The notes beneath the pieces are model-generated. The model did no database searches. It saw only the letters and a list, made by a program, of their open reading frames with translations, and was not told the DNA's origin. Source: an uncultured Lachnospiraceae bacterium (GTDB taxonomy: Bacteria > Bacillota > Clostridia > Lachnospirales > Lachnospiraceae). From it: 64,000 nt of DNA. Location: positions 62,001 to 126,000 of the forward strand of contig CAJTKU010000004.1 of the NCBI GenBank assembly GCA_910577015.1. The letters run 5' to 3'. Positions within the stretch are counted from its first letter, which is position 1. Every line of letters begins with the position of its first letter. Below are positions 8,686 through 16,373 of the stretch, one piece after another. A program made the translations under genes and the position numbers.

Positions 8686-9624
8686 ATGGCAGATGTTACG
8701 GCAGCTATGGTAAAAGAACTGCGTGAAATGACCGGCGCAGGAATGATGGACTGTAAAAAGGCCCTGAATGAAACCAATGGCAATATGGATGAGGCTGTTG
8801 AGTTTTTGAGAAAGAACGGACAGGCAAAGGCAGAGAAGAAAGCAGGCAGGATTGCCGCAGAAGGTCTTTGCATGGTAGTGAAAAAAGATGAGCAGACAGC
8901 GGCGGTTGTAGAGGTAAATTCCGAAACTGACTTTGTGGCTAAGAATGCCGATTTCCAGGCATATGTAAAAGCAGTTGCAGAGCAGGCTGTGGAGTCTGAT
9001 GCGGCAGACATGGATGCATTTCTGGCTGAAGCATGGAATGCAGACGCAAGTAAGACAGTTAAAGAAGCGCTGGTAGAGAAGATTGCCGTTATCGGCGAGA
9101 ACCTGAATATCAGAAGATTTGAAAAAGTGGTAGCAGCAAACGGCTGTGTGGTATCCTATGTGCATGGCGGCGGCAGAATCGGCGTTATCGTGGAAGCCCA
9201 GACCGACGTGGTAAACGATGCGGTGAAAGAAGCCATGACGAATATTGCTATGCAGGTTGCGGCATTGTCTCCCAAATACATTTCTACGGATGAAGTTTCC
9301 GAAGAATATAAGGAGCATGAGAAGGAAATCCTTATGGCGCAGATTGCGGCAGACCCGAAGATGGCAGGCAAGCCCGAAAAGGTGATTGAAGGCGCAGTTA
9401 TGGGCCGTCTGAACAAAGAGTTAAAAGAAGTGTGCCTGTTAGAGCAGGTATATGTTAAGGCAGAAGACGGCAAGCAGACAGTGGCACAGTATGTGGCACA
9501 GGTTGCAAAAGAAAACAACGCAGCCCTTTCCGTTAAGAAATTCGTCCGCTTTGAAACCGGCGAAGGCATTGAGAAGAAAGAAGAGAACTTTGCTGAGGAA
9601 GTGGCAAAGCAGATGAACGCGTAG
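8686..9624 (+). CDS. tsf: Elongation factor Ts
   Basis: Guanine nucleotide exchange factor for EF-Tu. The 312-residue protein has the N-terminal UBA-like domain and EF-Ts signature 1 (LREMTGAGMMDCKKAL, about residues 9-24), the NSETDFVAKN motif (signature 2, about residue 79), and the usual core and coiled-coil region. It is co-transcribed with rpsB and followed by a hairpin terminator. The last codons (AKQMNA, stop) and the downstream terminator recur in imperfect form at 11.16 and 13.10 kb. Confidence 0.98.
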   Translation: MADVTAAMVKELREMTGAGMMDCKKALNETNGNMDEAVEFLRKNGQAKAEKKAGRIAAEGLCMVVKKDEQTAAVVEVNSETDFVAKNADFQAYVKAVAEQAVESDAADMDAFLAEAWNADASKTVKEALVEKIAVIGENLNIRRFEKVVAANGCVVSYVHGGGRIGVIVEAQTDVVNDAVKEAMTNIAMQVAALSPKYISTDEVSEEYKEHEKEILMAQIAADPKMAGKPEKVIEGAVMGRLNKELKEVCLLEQVYVKAEDGKQTVAQYVAQVAKENNAALSVKKFVRFETGEGIEKKEENFAEEVAKQMNA

Positions 9625-9704
9625 AAATTTTCCGGAATAAGGCGAATAGAGATAAGAATGAGAACCCTTGTAATTGGCGTGTATGCGCCATTTGCAGGGG
9701 TTTT
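9604..9704 (+). repeat. Direct repeat copy A: tsf 3' end plus terminator
   Basis: This is the original copy, comprising the last tsf codons, stop codon and downstream hairpin. Copy B (11162-11264) matches it over about 100 nt with scattered differences, and copy C (13101-13136) matches the part from 9611 to 9646. The three copies bracket two blocks of toxin-antitoxin or defence-type genes. Confidence 0.85.
9663..9704 (+). terminator. rpsB-tsf terminator
   Basis: Outer stem AACCCTTG / CAGGGGTT and inner stem TGGCG / CGCCA, ending in a TTTT run. It is positioned 39 nt after the tsf stop. Confidence 0.8.
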
Positions 9705-9787
9705 AATATGTGGTTTTTTAAAGGTTGTAATGGATATTGTTTATAAAATATGATAAAATAATAAAAAAGAATATGGGAGTTGATTTT

Positions 9788-9958
9788 ATGCTAGTCAGTA
9801 CAGATAAGAAATGGGATTATGCATTAGGCATGATTAAAGTAGACGGATTGGAACCATCCCCTGAATTTAAAAAATTAATTGAAAGAGAAAGTCATGGAGA
9901 AATGACAACGGAGGATATGCGTAAGGTTTTAGATAAAAAATATAAGATGAAAGAATAA
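9788..9958 (+). CDS. VbhA-like antitoxin of a Fic system
   Basis: A 56-residue antitoxin-like protein directly upstream of a Fic gene. The core segment GMIKVDGLEPSPEFKKLIER, followed by a helix with MTTEDMRKVLDKKYKMKE, is typical of VbhA-type class I Fic antitoxins, whose inhibitory helix carries (S/T)xxxE(G/N). Here the corresponding residues are M-I-K-V-D-G, so the Ser/Thr is Met and the Glu is Asp. I chose the ATG at 9788, 8 nt after GGGAG. Upstream in-frame starts lack a good site. The next gene begins 10 nt later. Confidence 0.8.
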   Translation: MLVSTDKKWDYALGMIKVDGLEPSPEFKKLIERESHGEMTTEDMRKVLDKKYKMKE

Positions 9959-9968
9959 GGATAATATT

Positions 9969-10751
9969 ATGAATGATCCATATCTATATCCACATACAGA
10001 TATTTTAAAGAATCTTGCTGATGTACGAGACAGAGAAATGTTGTTATGTATGGAGGCAGAATATACGAGTATACGGCTTGCGGAGCTTGTAACAGGAGAA
10101 TCCGTCAGCCGTTTTGATTTTGCAGCGCTTTGCAATGTGCATCATTATATTTTTCAAGATGTTTATGAATGGGCTGGAAAAATTAGAATTATAAATATTG
10201 AAAAATCAGAACCAGTTTTAGGAGGAATTTCAATCGAGTATTCCGATTGCTTTGATATTGTAAAGGATGTTACATTTATATTAGATAAAATGAACCGTTA
10301 TGCTTGGGAAAAGTCTCCTATTGAGGAAGCGGCAGAAATATTTTCAAAATATTTAGCTGAGCTTTGGAAGGTGCATCCGTATCGAGAAGGCAACACGCGA
10401 ACGATAATTACATTTTGCAGTCAATTTATAGAGAGTAAAGGATTTTATATAGATAGTGATTTGTTCAAAGACCATGCACAATATATGAGAACTGCTTTGG
10501 TTGCGGCAACCTCTTTATTTTCGGATTTAGGAGATAAACGGAAGCCGGAGTATTTAGAGAAGATAGTTTTGGATGCTTTGGTAAGGGGCCAGGAAATGAA
10601 ACAAAGGGTTTCAGATGTTATAAAAGAAGCAGGATTTGGAGTGACAGAAGGACGAATCCGTAAGATTGTATATTGGAATCGTTTAGAGCGGCATGAGCAT
10701 GGAGAACGGGATGTTAGATTATATTTATTACAAAATGGAGAGAATGAATAA
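9969..10751 (+). CDS. Fic domain toxin (probable AMP transferase)
   Basis: A 260-residue Fic/DOC-family protein. Such enzymes transfer AMP or another nucleotide moiety to target proteins. The catalytic motif is HPYREGNTRT (His at about residue 136), which matches HxFx(D/E)GN(G/K)R with Tyr for Phe and Thr for Gly/Lys. The N-terminal helices include YIFQDVYEWAGKIRIINI, the conserved segment before the flap. The C-terminal extension (about residues 200-260) is helical. It is paired with a VbhA-like antitoxin 10 nt upstream. Base composition is lower in GC than the rpsB-tsf unit, which fits acquisition. Confidence 0.88.
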   Translation: MNDPYLYPHTDILKNLADVRDREMLLCMEAEYTSIRLAELVTGESVSRFDFAALCNVHHYIFQDVYEWAGKIRIINIEKSEPVLGGISIEYSDCFDIVKDVTFILDKMNRYAWEKSPIEEAAEIFSKYLAELWKVHPYREGNTRTIITFCSQFIESKGFYIDSDLFKDHAQYMRTALVAATSLFSDLGDKRKPEYLEKIVLDALVRGQEMKQRVSDVIKEAGFGVTEGRIRKIVYWNRLERHEHGERDVRLYLLQNGENE

Positions 10752-10809
10752 ATGACTTATATTAAAATTCCAATATTACAGAATAATGCACTTCACAATG
10801 CTGTGGGAT

Positions 10810-11040
10810 ATTAACGGCAGAGTTTGGTAAAGGATTTTCAAAGACAAATTTGCAGAATATGCGTGCACTTTATTTGAGTTATGGGAATTGCCAATCACTG
10901 ACTGGCAAATTAACAAGGACGCATCATTGTGAAATTTTGTCAATTATAGATAAAAATAAGAGCAGTTTCTACGAGAAGAAGCAATTAATGCAAATTGGTC
11001 TGTTCGGGAATAAAAGAGCTTCTGGTTTTACCAATTGTTG
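10810..11040 (+). pseudogene. Remnant of a YhcG (DUF1016, PDDEXK-type) gene
   Basis: Conceptual translation gives LTAEFGKGFSKTNLQNMRAL and then a Tyr-rich stretch, followed by SLTGKLTRTHHCEILSIID and KSSFYEK. This is the pattern of the DUF1016 N-terminal domain. A +1 shift then continues as EAINANWSVRE and runs into a stop. The start codon and the C-terminal nuclease domain are missing. The gene is clearly decayed. It lies between the Fic gene and repeat copy B, and no other gene is seen between 10752 and 11353. Confidence 0.65.
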
Positions 11041-11161
11041 AAGTTACTGGATATTCCGGAGAAAATTCGGTATAAAAAATCTTTACCAACCAAAAGTCTG
11101 GTAAACTAAAGTGCAGGCGTTCATCAACTCTGCATAAATCCGGCATTTCAGGTAAAACATC

Positions 11162-11264
11162 GCAAAGCAGATGAACGCATAAAAATTTGCCGGAAACGGT
11201 CTAATAGCAATAAGAATGAGAACCCTTGCAGGTGGTGTATAAATGCCATTTGCAGGGGTTTTTG
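11162..11264 (+). repeat. Direct repeat copy B: duplicated tsf 3' end with terminator
   Basis: Similar to 9604-9704 over its length. It includes codons for AKQMNA and a stop, the spacer with AATAAGAATGAGAACCC, and a terminator hairpin that ends in TTTTT. No tsf coding sequence precedes it. A short inverted near-copy of the tail (about 11113-11130) lies just upstream. Confidence 0.8.
11219..11263 (+). terminator. Terminator within repeat copy B
   Basis: AACCCTTGCA pairs with TGCAGGGGTT around an AT-rich loop and is followed by a T-run. It is the duplicated tsf terminator and now ends the Fic/YhcG block. Confidence 0.7.
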
Positions 11265-11288
11265 TATTATATATTGGATTTTCATTTC

Positions 11289-11317
11289 TTGACACTATCA
11301 CGATATACCGTTATAAT
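11289..11317 (+). promoter_or_regulatory. Sigma-A promoter of the HTH/nucleotidyltransferase pair
   Basis: A consensus TTGACA (11289-11294), a 17-nt spacer and TATAAT (11312-11317), about 37 nt before the start codon of the HTH gene. The spacer is rich in short AT palindromes that could be an operator. Confidence 0.8.
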
Positions 11318-11353
11318 CAATAGAAAAAGAATCCATGAAATGGAGAATGAGAA

Positions 11354-11941
11354 ATGGAATTGATGAGTTTGTTAAAGGAAAGGCAGCTTTCTGTTTATCA
11401 GTGTGCTAAGGAAAGCCATGTACCATATACTACATTGTCAGATATTGTGAAAGGAAAAACCAGGATTGAAAAATGTACGGCAGAAACAATATATAAATTA
11501 GCGAGGACGCTCCATGTGACAATGGAAGAACTTTTGGCGGAATGCTTTAAGGAAGATGAAAATGCTCCCAATTTAAGAGATTTTGAAATATATAAAAGTA
11601 ATATCTGTCATTTAGTGAAAGATAAAGGGGATATAGACTTTATTATTGATATTTTAAAAGAAAATCAAATAAGGACTTATTGGGAACGGCAATGGTATCG
11701 GGAAAGTTTTTATCTTTTGGCAATGGTAGATTACTTAAGCAGGGAAAATGAACTTCCATTGTGCAATGATTATGAAGATATAAGGAACTGTAAGCTGTCG
11801 GAGCCATTATATCCAAAGGATATCATTCTTGCTGCAAAACTGGATGATTCTCTTGATAAGAAAGAACAATGTCTGAAAGAAGCGATTCCTGAATTTTTGA
11901 GGTTTAATATTATAGAAAGCGAGATAAGGAATGTCTGTTGA
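11354..11941 (+). CDS. HTH (Cro/CI-type) regulator, probable antitoxin
   Basis: A 195-residue protein with an N-terminal Xre-type helix-turn-helix (about residues 5-62: QCAKESHVPYTTLSDIVKGK and TIYKLARTLHVTMEELL) and a C-terminal region of unknown fold with many Tyr, Trp and acidic residues (YWERQWYRESFYLLAMVDYL). It overlaps the following nucleotidyltransferase-like gene by 11 nt. This arrangement is common for toxin-antitoxin or abortive-infection pairs with an AbiEii/DUF6036-like partner. The ATG at 11354 follows GGAGAATGAGAA. It probably represses its own promoter. Confidence 0.75.
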   Translation: MELMSLLKERQLSVYQCAKESHVPYTTLSDIVKGKTRIEKCTAETIYKLARTLHVTMEELLAECFKEDENAPNLRDFEIYKSNICHLVKDKGDIDFIIDILKENQIRTYWERQWYRESFYLLAMVDYLSRENELPLCNDYEDIRNCKLSEPLYPKDIILAAKLDDSLDKKEQCLKEAIPEFLRFNIIESEIRNVC

Positions 11942-12659
11942 GAAAGGTTTTACCAAAGAAAATCTGGACTATTATTTGAAGGAACTGGCAAAAGAGTTTC
12001 GGAAGAGAAATGGAAAAAATACGCCTGCTGAGATTGTGTTAGTTGGAGGTGCGGCAATTCTCGCCAATTATGGGTTTCGTGAAATGACTTATGATATAGA
12101 TGCGGTCATAACGGCATCATCGGCCATGAAGGAGGCAATTCATGCAGTAGGAGACCGTCTCGGTCTGCCAAATGGCTGGTTGAATGCAGACTTTAAAAAT
12201 ACAAGTTCTTAAAGTCCTAAATTATCGCAATACTCTAAGTATTACCGTACCTATTCTAATGTATTGAATATCAGGACAATTAGTGCGGAATATCTTGTTG
12301 CCATGAAATTAATGTCCGGGAGACGTTATAAAAAAGATTTGTCTGATATTATTGGTATCTTGAGCGAACAAAAAAGAATGGGAGAGCCATTAGGTTATCG
12401 GCAGATTGATTGTGCAGTAAAAAATCTGTATGGCGGGTGGGATGATATTTCCGAATATGCAGTACAGGTTTTGAAGGCGGCTTTAGATTCAGAAAATCTA
12501 AAAGAATTGTTTATGGAACAAGAACAAGAAGAAGCATTGTCAAAACAGGCAGTGCTTCAAGTTCAAAAATATGAAGGGGAAAAAGTAAAGGAAAGTAATG
12601 TGGATGAGGTTATTCAAAAAGCTTTAAAGAAGAAAAGAGATAGCAGGGATGTGAGATAA
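11931..12659 (+). pseudogene. DUF6036/AbiEii-like nucleotidyltransferase interrupted by an in-frame TAA
   Basis: The frame from 11931 reads to TAA at 12210-12212, and the same frame continues without another stop to 12659 (243 codons in all). The N-terminal part holds the nucleotidyltransferase signature VLVGGAAILANYGFREMTYD, then IDAVI. The part after the stop continues the same fold (SPKLSQYSKYYRTYSNVLNI, then RTISAEYLVAMKLMSGR). One base change, for example TAT to TAA, explains the break. It overlaps the upstream HTH gene. A downstream TTG at 12264 could start a 131-residue fragment, but no good site precedes it. Confidence 0.75.
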
Positions 12660-12665
12660 AAGGAG

Positions 12666-12791
12666 GTGCGATAATGATAACTGATAGGGAAGAGCCGCAA
12701 TGCGAAAGCGTGAAGCTAATCAGCCCCGTAAGTTATCAACAGGGAAAACTGCACGTACGGTTCTGTGAGGGGCAATAGGCAAGCCCTTCAC
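12666..12791 (+). mobile_element. Group II intron remnant
   Basis: The sequence begins GTGCG (12666), matching the GUGYG 5' end of group II introns. It contains GAGCCG (12692-12697) and CACGTACGGTTC (12752-12763), the two strands typical of domain V. It ends with a domain VI-like hairpin, GAGGGGC (12767-12773) with GCCCTTC (12783-12789), then AC. Domains I-IV and the reverse transcriptase gene are missing, and domain V is interrupted or rearranged, so it is a dead remnant. It lies just after the broken nucleotidyltransferase gene. Confidence 0.6.
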
Positions 12792-12802
12792 AATAAATAA
12801 AT

Positions 12803-13114
12803 TTGAGAAGGGAATGTCGAGATTGTCTATTCGACGGAAAATACGATGATAGAAAGGTTACTAAAGAAACAGAACATGACAAAATACCGGCTTGCGGTAG
12901 AAGCAGGTATTATTATGATTTTCTTATGTCGGCAGGGGAGCCGGAATGCAATGCCGCAATACAAAGAATGGTTCCCAAAATTAACCTGGAGCAGATAAAA
13001 GGGTTTATTGAGGAAGTACCCTATATCACTGAGCTGCAGAAAACCTTTTATAAGAGGTATATAACCGCAAGGTTTGAACGGATTTTAAAGCCTGCTTATG
13101 AGATGAACGCATAG
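12803..13114 (+). pseudogene. HipA-like C-terminal fragment fused to duplicated tsf tail
   Basis: The open frame gives about 103 residues. From about residue 37 onward (YYYDFLMSAGEPECNAAIQR, then INLEQIKGFIEEVPYITELQ and FYKRYITARFERILKPAYE) it resembles the C-terminal end of HipA-type kinase toxins. The start is a TTG with no clear site and the kinase core is absent. The last codons (MNA, stop) and the following bases come from repeat copy C, so recombination into the tsf tail supplied the stop codon. The HipA assignment rests on memory of the family pattern. Confidence 0.45.
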
Positions 13115-13136
13115 AAACATACCGGAATAAGGAGAA
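13101..13136 (+). repeat. Direct repeat copy C: partial tsf 3' end
   Basis: AGATGAACGC, then TAGAAA, then ACCGGAATAAGG follow the same order as 9611-9646 with few differences. It closes the accessory island. Its AATAAGGAG end now serves as the ribosome binding site of the response regulator at 13141. Confidence 0.7.
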
Positions 13137-13140
13137 TTTC

Positions 13141-13899
13141 ATGATTAAAATTGCAGTTTGCGACGATGAGAAAAAAGACAGAGAGAAAGTCTGCGAGCTG
13201 ATTCAGGAACAGGGAAGACATTATTCGATAGAATACGAACTGAGGTTGTTTGAGTCAGGAGAGCAGTTTTTAGAAAGCGGGTTTTTGCCGGATATCCTGT
13301 TTCTGGATATTATTATGGACAAAAGGGATGGTATTGATATTGGGAATCAGTTAAAAATGCTGCAGATGGAAACCATGATTGTTTATATAACTAACCTGAG
13401 TGAAAAGATATCTGCTGCGTTAAATCGGGTACATGCTTATGGATATCTGGTTAAGCCTGTGAGAAAAAAAGATTTGTTCCAGATTATGTCTGATGCGGTA
13501 AGAAAGATAAGCCAGAATAAGAAGAGTCAATATGAAACTTTTCTTTCTGAAAAGAATACCATTATAAAACTTTTGGTTCAGGATATTTATTATTTTGAGT
13601 ACTGCAGCCGCAAAATTAAAATTGTTGCCAGAGATAATACTTATCTGTGTGTTACTGAAAAAATAAATGCTATAGCGGAGCGCATGAAACCATATGGCTT
13701 TGCAATGTGCCATCAAAGTTTTGTAGTTAATCTATATCAGGTAGAACTAATTGAAGGACAAATGCTGCTGCTGAAAAACGGAGAGAAGATTTATCTTGCT
13801 CAGAAAAGGGCATCTGGTATAAGGAAACAATTGATGCAGATAGCAAGGAATACGATGAAAGACGGAGGAAGTAAGAGCAATCTTACATATGAGGAATGA
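13141..13899 (+). CDS. LytTR response regulator (AgrA/VirR type), pair 1
   Basis: A 252-residue transcription regulator. The receiver domain (about residues 1-120) has the acidic pocket CDDE (residues 7-10) and phospho-acceptor Asp56 in DILFLDI. The LytTR DNA-binding domain (about 140-235) includes DIYYFEYCSRKIKIVA and the conserved CHQSFVVNLYQVE. It overlaps its kinase gene by 4 nt. The ribosome binding site AATAAGGAG lies inside repeat copy C. Targets are probably the adjacent exported-protein genes. No LytTR repeats could be assigned with confidence. Confidence 0.92.
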   Translation: MIKIAVCDDEKKDREKVCELIQEQGRHYSIEYELRLFESGEQFLESGFLPDILFLDIIMDKRDGIDIGNQLKMLQMETMIVYITNLSEKISAALNRVHAYGYLVKPVRKKDLFQIMSDAVRKISQNKKSQYETFLSEKNTIIKLLVQDIYYFEYCSRKIKIVARDNTYLCVTEKINAIAERMKPYGFAMCHQSFVVNLYQVELIEGQMLLLKNGEKIYLAQKRASGIRKQLMQIARNTMKDGGSKSNLTYEE

Positions 13900-15218
13900 A
13901 TCCATTTGAAATACAAATATATGATATTGTAGGGAAATTAGTATCCTGCATAGTTTCGGTGTTTATAACTTTTCAGTATTTTGATACTCGGTTTACGCGT
14001 GTATATAATACCAAGGTGTGTTATATTTTATTGAAAATTTTATTAATCATTTTAAATTTTGCATTGTATATTTTCAATAGTCCTGTAATAAACATAAGTT
14101 TTTGGCTTGTCATGATATTTTTGACAGGAAAAATGTTTTATTATGATGAGCATATAAGTAAAGGCAAATATTTTATCAGCAATTGTGTGTTTGTTCTGGC
14201 AGTTTCCGTCTGTGAATCGACAGGTGTAATACTGGTTAATATTGGGGCTCATTTTATGAAGGAAAAGCCTGATGCAGCAGTATTTTCCTTTGTGCAGACA
14301 ATGACCGGTTCTCTTTTTTGTATTTTACTATACTATCTAGTTTTAAAACGTTTCTTTATTCGTAAGAGAACGGAAAGAATAACAGTGATACAATATACTG
14401 TTTATGCAATTATAACAATTTATGCATTGGTAAACATAGGGGAAATATTATTTTTATTTACGCTTGAAATGAACAGGATGAAGTATCTGTTTTTGATGAC
14501 AAATGCAATTACGGGTGTATTTTTAAATTTGTATTTGTTTTACTTTCTTGATATGTTTGCAGAAAACAGGGAATTGAAGTATAAAGTGGCACTGTATGAA
14601 AAGCAGGCAAGTTTCAATTATAATTATTATGCCAGACAGATTGAAAGCTACAAAACGGCAATGGGAGTAATACATGATATTAGAAAGCATATGCGGGTTT
14701 TGGAGGAATTGAAGCAAGGTGGTATAGTTCCCGAAATACAGAGTTACGCGGATTCGTTTGAAGATATGCTTTCGCCTTTATTGGTAAACCAATATTGCAC
14801 AAATATGATATTAAATATTATTATTCATGATAAGTTGGAAGACTGTAATAAGAATGCAATAGTTTTTGATATAAGGGTGCATGATGTGAATCTTGATTTT
14901 ATGGAGCCTGTAGATATTACAACAATTTTTGGGAATTTGCTGGATAATGCCGTGGAGGCCAGCAGGAAAGCAGAGCAGAGAAATATTATTCTGACGATAT
15001 ATCCATTCAATGGTTTCATTTATTTGCAGATTTCCAATACGTTTTCCGGTCAGATTAAATTCGATGCAAAGGGAAAACCAGTGTCAGATAAAGGAGAACA
15101 GCATGGAATTGGTCTGGAAAATGTGGAAAAAACTTTATTGAAATATAGTGGAAATATAGAATTTACGGTAGCGGAAAATTGGTTTATGGCGGAAATGATG
15201 TTTAGCCAACTGCGGTAA
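13896..15218 (+). CDS. GHKL sensor histidine kinase (AgrC-like), pair 1
   Basis: A 440-residue membrane kinase. The N-terminal half (about residues 1-215) holds six or so membrane helices. A dimerisation segment follows with the phospho-acceptor His in MGVIHDIRKHMRVLEEL. The C-terminal GHKL ATPase has N-box FGNLLDNAVEAS and G-box HGIGLENVEKTL. It overlaps the response regulator gene by 4 nt and is followed by a strong terminator. AgrC-type kinases usually sense peptides, but no agrB or agrD homologue is visible here, so the signal is unknown. Confidence 0.9.
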   Translation: MNPFEIQIYDIVGKLVSCIVSVFITFQYFDTRFTRVYNTKVCYILLKILLIILNFALYIFNSPVINISFWLVMIFLTGKMFYYDEHISKGKYFISNCVFVLAVSVCESTGVILVNIGAHFMKEKPDAAVFSFVQTMTGSLFCILLYYLVLKRFFIRKRTERITVIQYTVYAIITIYALVNIGEILFLFTLEMNRMKYLFLMTNAITGVFLNLYLFYFLDMFAENRELKYKVALYEKQASFNYNYYARQIESYKTAMGVIHDIRKHMRVLEELKQGGIVPEIQSYADSFEDMLSPLLVNQYCTNMILNIIIHDKLEDCNKNAIVFDIRVHDVNLDFMEPVDITTIFGNLLDNAVEASRKAEQRNIILTIYPFNGFIYLQISNTFSGQIKFDAKGKPVSDKGEQHGIGLENVEKTLLKYSGNIEFTVAENWFMAEMMFSQLR

Positions 15219-15236
15219 TCTGTATACAAAACTAAG

Positions 15237-15278
15237 TGGGTATAGGGAGCTGAGAGGTCTTCCCTATGCCCATTTTTT
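15237..15278 (+). terminator. Terminator after two-component pair 1
   Basis: A 12-bp stem TGGGTATAGGGA / TCCCTATGCCCA (one G-T pair) followed by TTTTTT. It separates the kinase gene from the exported-protein block. Confidence 0.88.
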
Positions 15279-15366
15279 GTAGAATAGGTAATAATATTGT
15301 CGATTATGCAAAGATAATTGTAATTTTAGAAATCTTTGGTATGATAAAATTCAAAAAAGGAGGGTA

Positions 15367-16362
15367 GTGAGGATACAAATAATTATGAATAATAAAAAAA
15401 CTATGATATCAGGCGTATTAATAATAATTATCCTTTTATTTTTGGTTTTAGGACATTTTGGAGTAGAAACCGATAAGATTTTATTTTTAAGATGTATTAT
15501 GACAGCCGAAAATTTGGTTAAAGAAGAAAATGAAAAGATAGAAAAACTGATAAAATATGATATGTTTGAGGGAATAAATCAATGCGTATGGGGAACCTGG
15601 GTCATTACAGAAGTGTGGCTGGGAAACAGTCTCAATGAAGAAGATGAACGTATAAATACTGTAGTAAAAATTTTGCCTCAAAGCTTTTCATATGGTGAAA
15701 AAACCAGCACGGAATTGGTCGGCTACCCTGCTAATCTTATGGCGATAAAAGATAATAAGAGCGTATTTTTTGAAATAGATACTTTTCAGAATCTGGGTAT
15801 GAATGGGGACTATTATCTGATGTTTTATCCATGGTGGGATGAGTATGAAAAAAAAATATTTCCTTTTGTTCAGGGGTGTGTATTCATATCGGAAACAGAA
15901 ATGTTGATTCCCTGTGCAGGGCATACCAGATGTATGCTGGAAAAGATAGAAGATTTTGATGTGGCTGGCAGTGATATATCGTTTATGGCAGAGGAACATG
16001 CGTTTTGCAGCGCTTGTTACGGCACATGGATTATTACTGAGAAACTAACGAAGAATAATAAAGAACTTGTGAATGATTCATATATAAGGCAAACAGTAAT
16101 ATTTGACCGCAAATCAGAGAACTTTGCGTCTTGCAGAGTTTTTGGACGTTCAGAAAAAAAGATTGATGAACTTGCAGTTCAAATAGGTATCGGTAGTGAA
16201 AATAAATATCTTGTTTGCTATGATTTTCTGGAAGATTATTTTTGGAACCAAATGATATGTGTGGATGATATGACGGCTGTATTAGTGAAAGGAAATGATT
16301 TGTTTCGGGTTGAAAGAATATCTGACGCAGAGAAAGACCGCATATATAGTGTACCATACTGA
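15367..16362 (+). CDS. Membrane-anchored protein with two tandem GTW-IT domains
   Basis: A 331-residue protein of unknown function. A single N-terminal membrane segment (about residues 17-34) is followed by two similar extracytoplasmic domains. One starts at CVWGTWVITEVWL (about residue 76) and the other at CYGTWIITEKL (about 217). The same W/Y-x-IT-E opening recurs twice in the 715-residue lipoprotein at 21159. GTG at 15367 has GGAGG 3 nt upstream. ATG at 15385 is an alternative start. It leads a block of five exported-protein genes that may form one operon. Confidence 0.75.
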   Translation: MRIQIIMNNKKTMISGVLIIIILLFLVLGHFGVETDKILFLRCIMTAENLVKEENEKIEKLIKYDMFEGINQCVWGTWVITEVWLGNSLNEEDERINTVVKILPQSFSYGEKTSTELVGYPANLMAIKDNKSVFFEIDTFQNLGMNGDYYLMFYPWWDEYEKKIFPFVQGCVFISETEMLIPCAGHTRCMLEKIEDFDVAGSDISFMAEEHAFCSACYGTWIITEKLTKNNKELVNDSYIRQTVIFDRKSENFASCRVFGRSEKKIDELAVQIGIGSENKYLVCYDFLEDYFWNQMICVDDMTAVLVKGNDLFRVERISDAEKDRIYSVPY

Positions 16363-16373
16363 GGAAATATCGT

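Noticed and set aside
11083..11301. Minus-strand open frame across repeat copy B
   Set aside because: It reads through the duplicated tsf tail and terminator. No start site or family pattern supports it.
9625..13140. Complete integrative element with integrase
   Set aside because: No integrase, recombinase or transposase gene is visible, so only the repeat-bracketed remnant can be claimed.
13141..15366. Possible AgrD-type peptide gene next to pair 1
   Set aside because: The short frames in the region lack the AgrD layout (amphipathic helix, Cys, acidic tail), and no AgrB is present.
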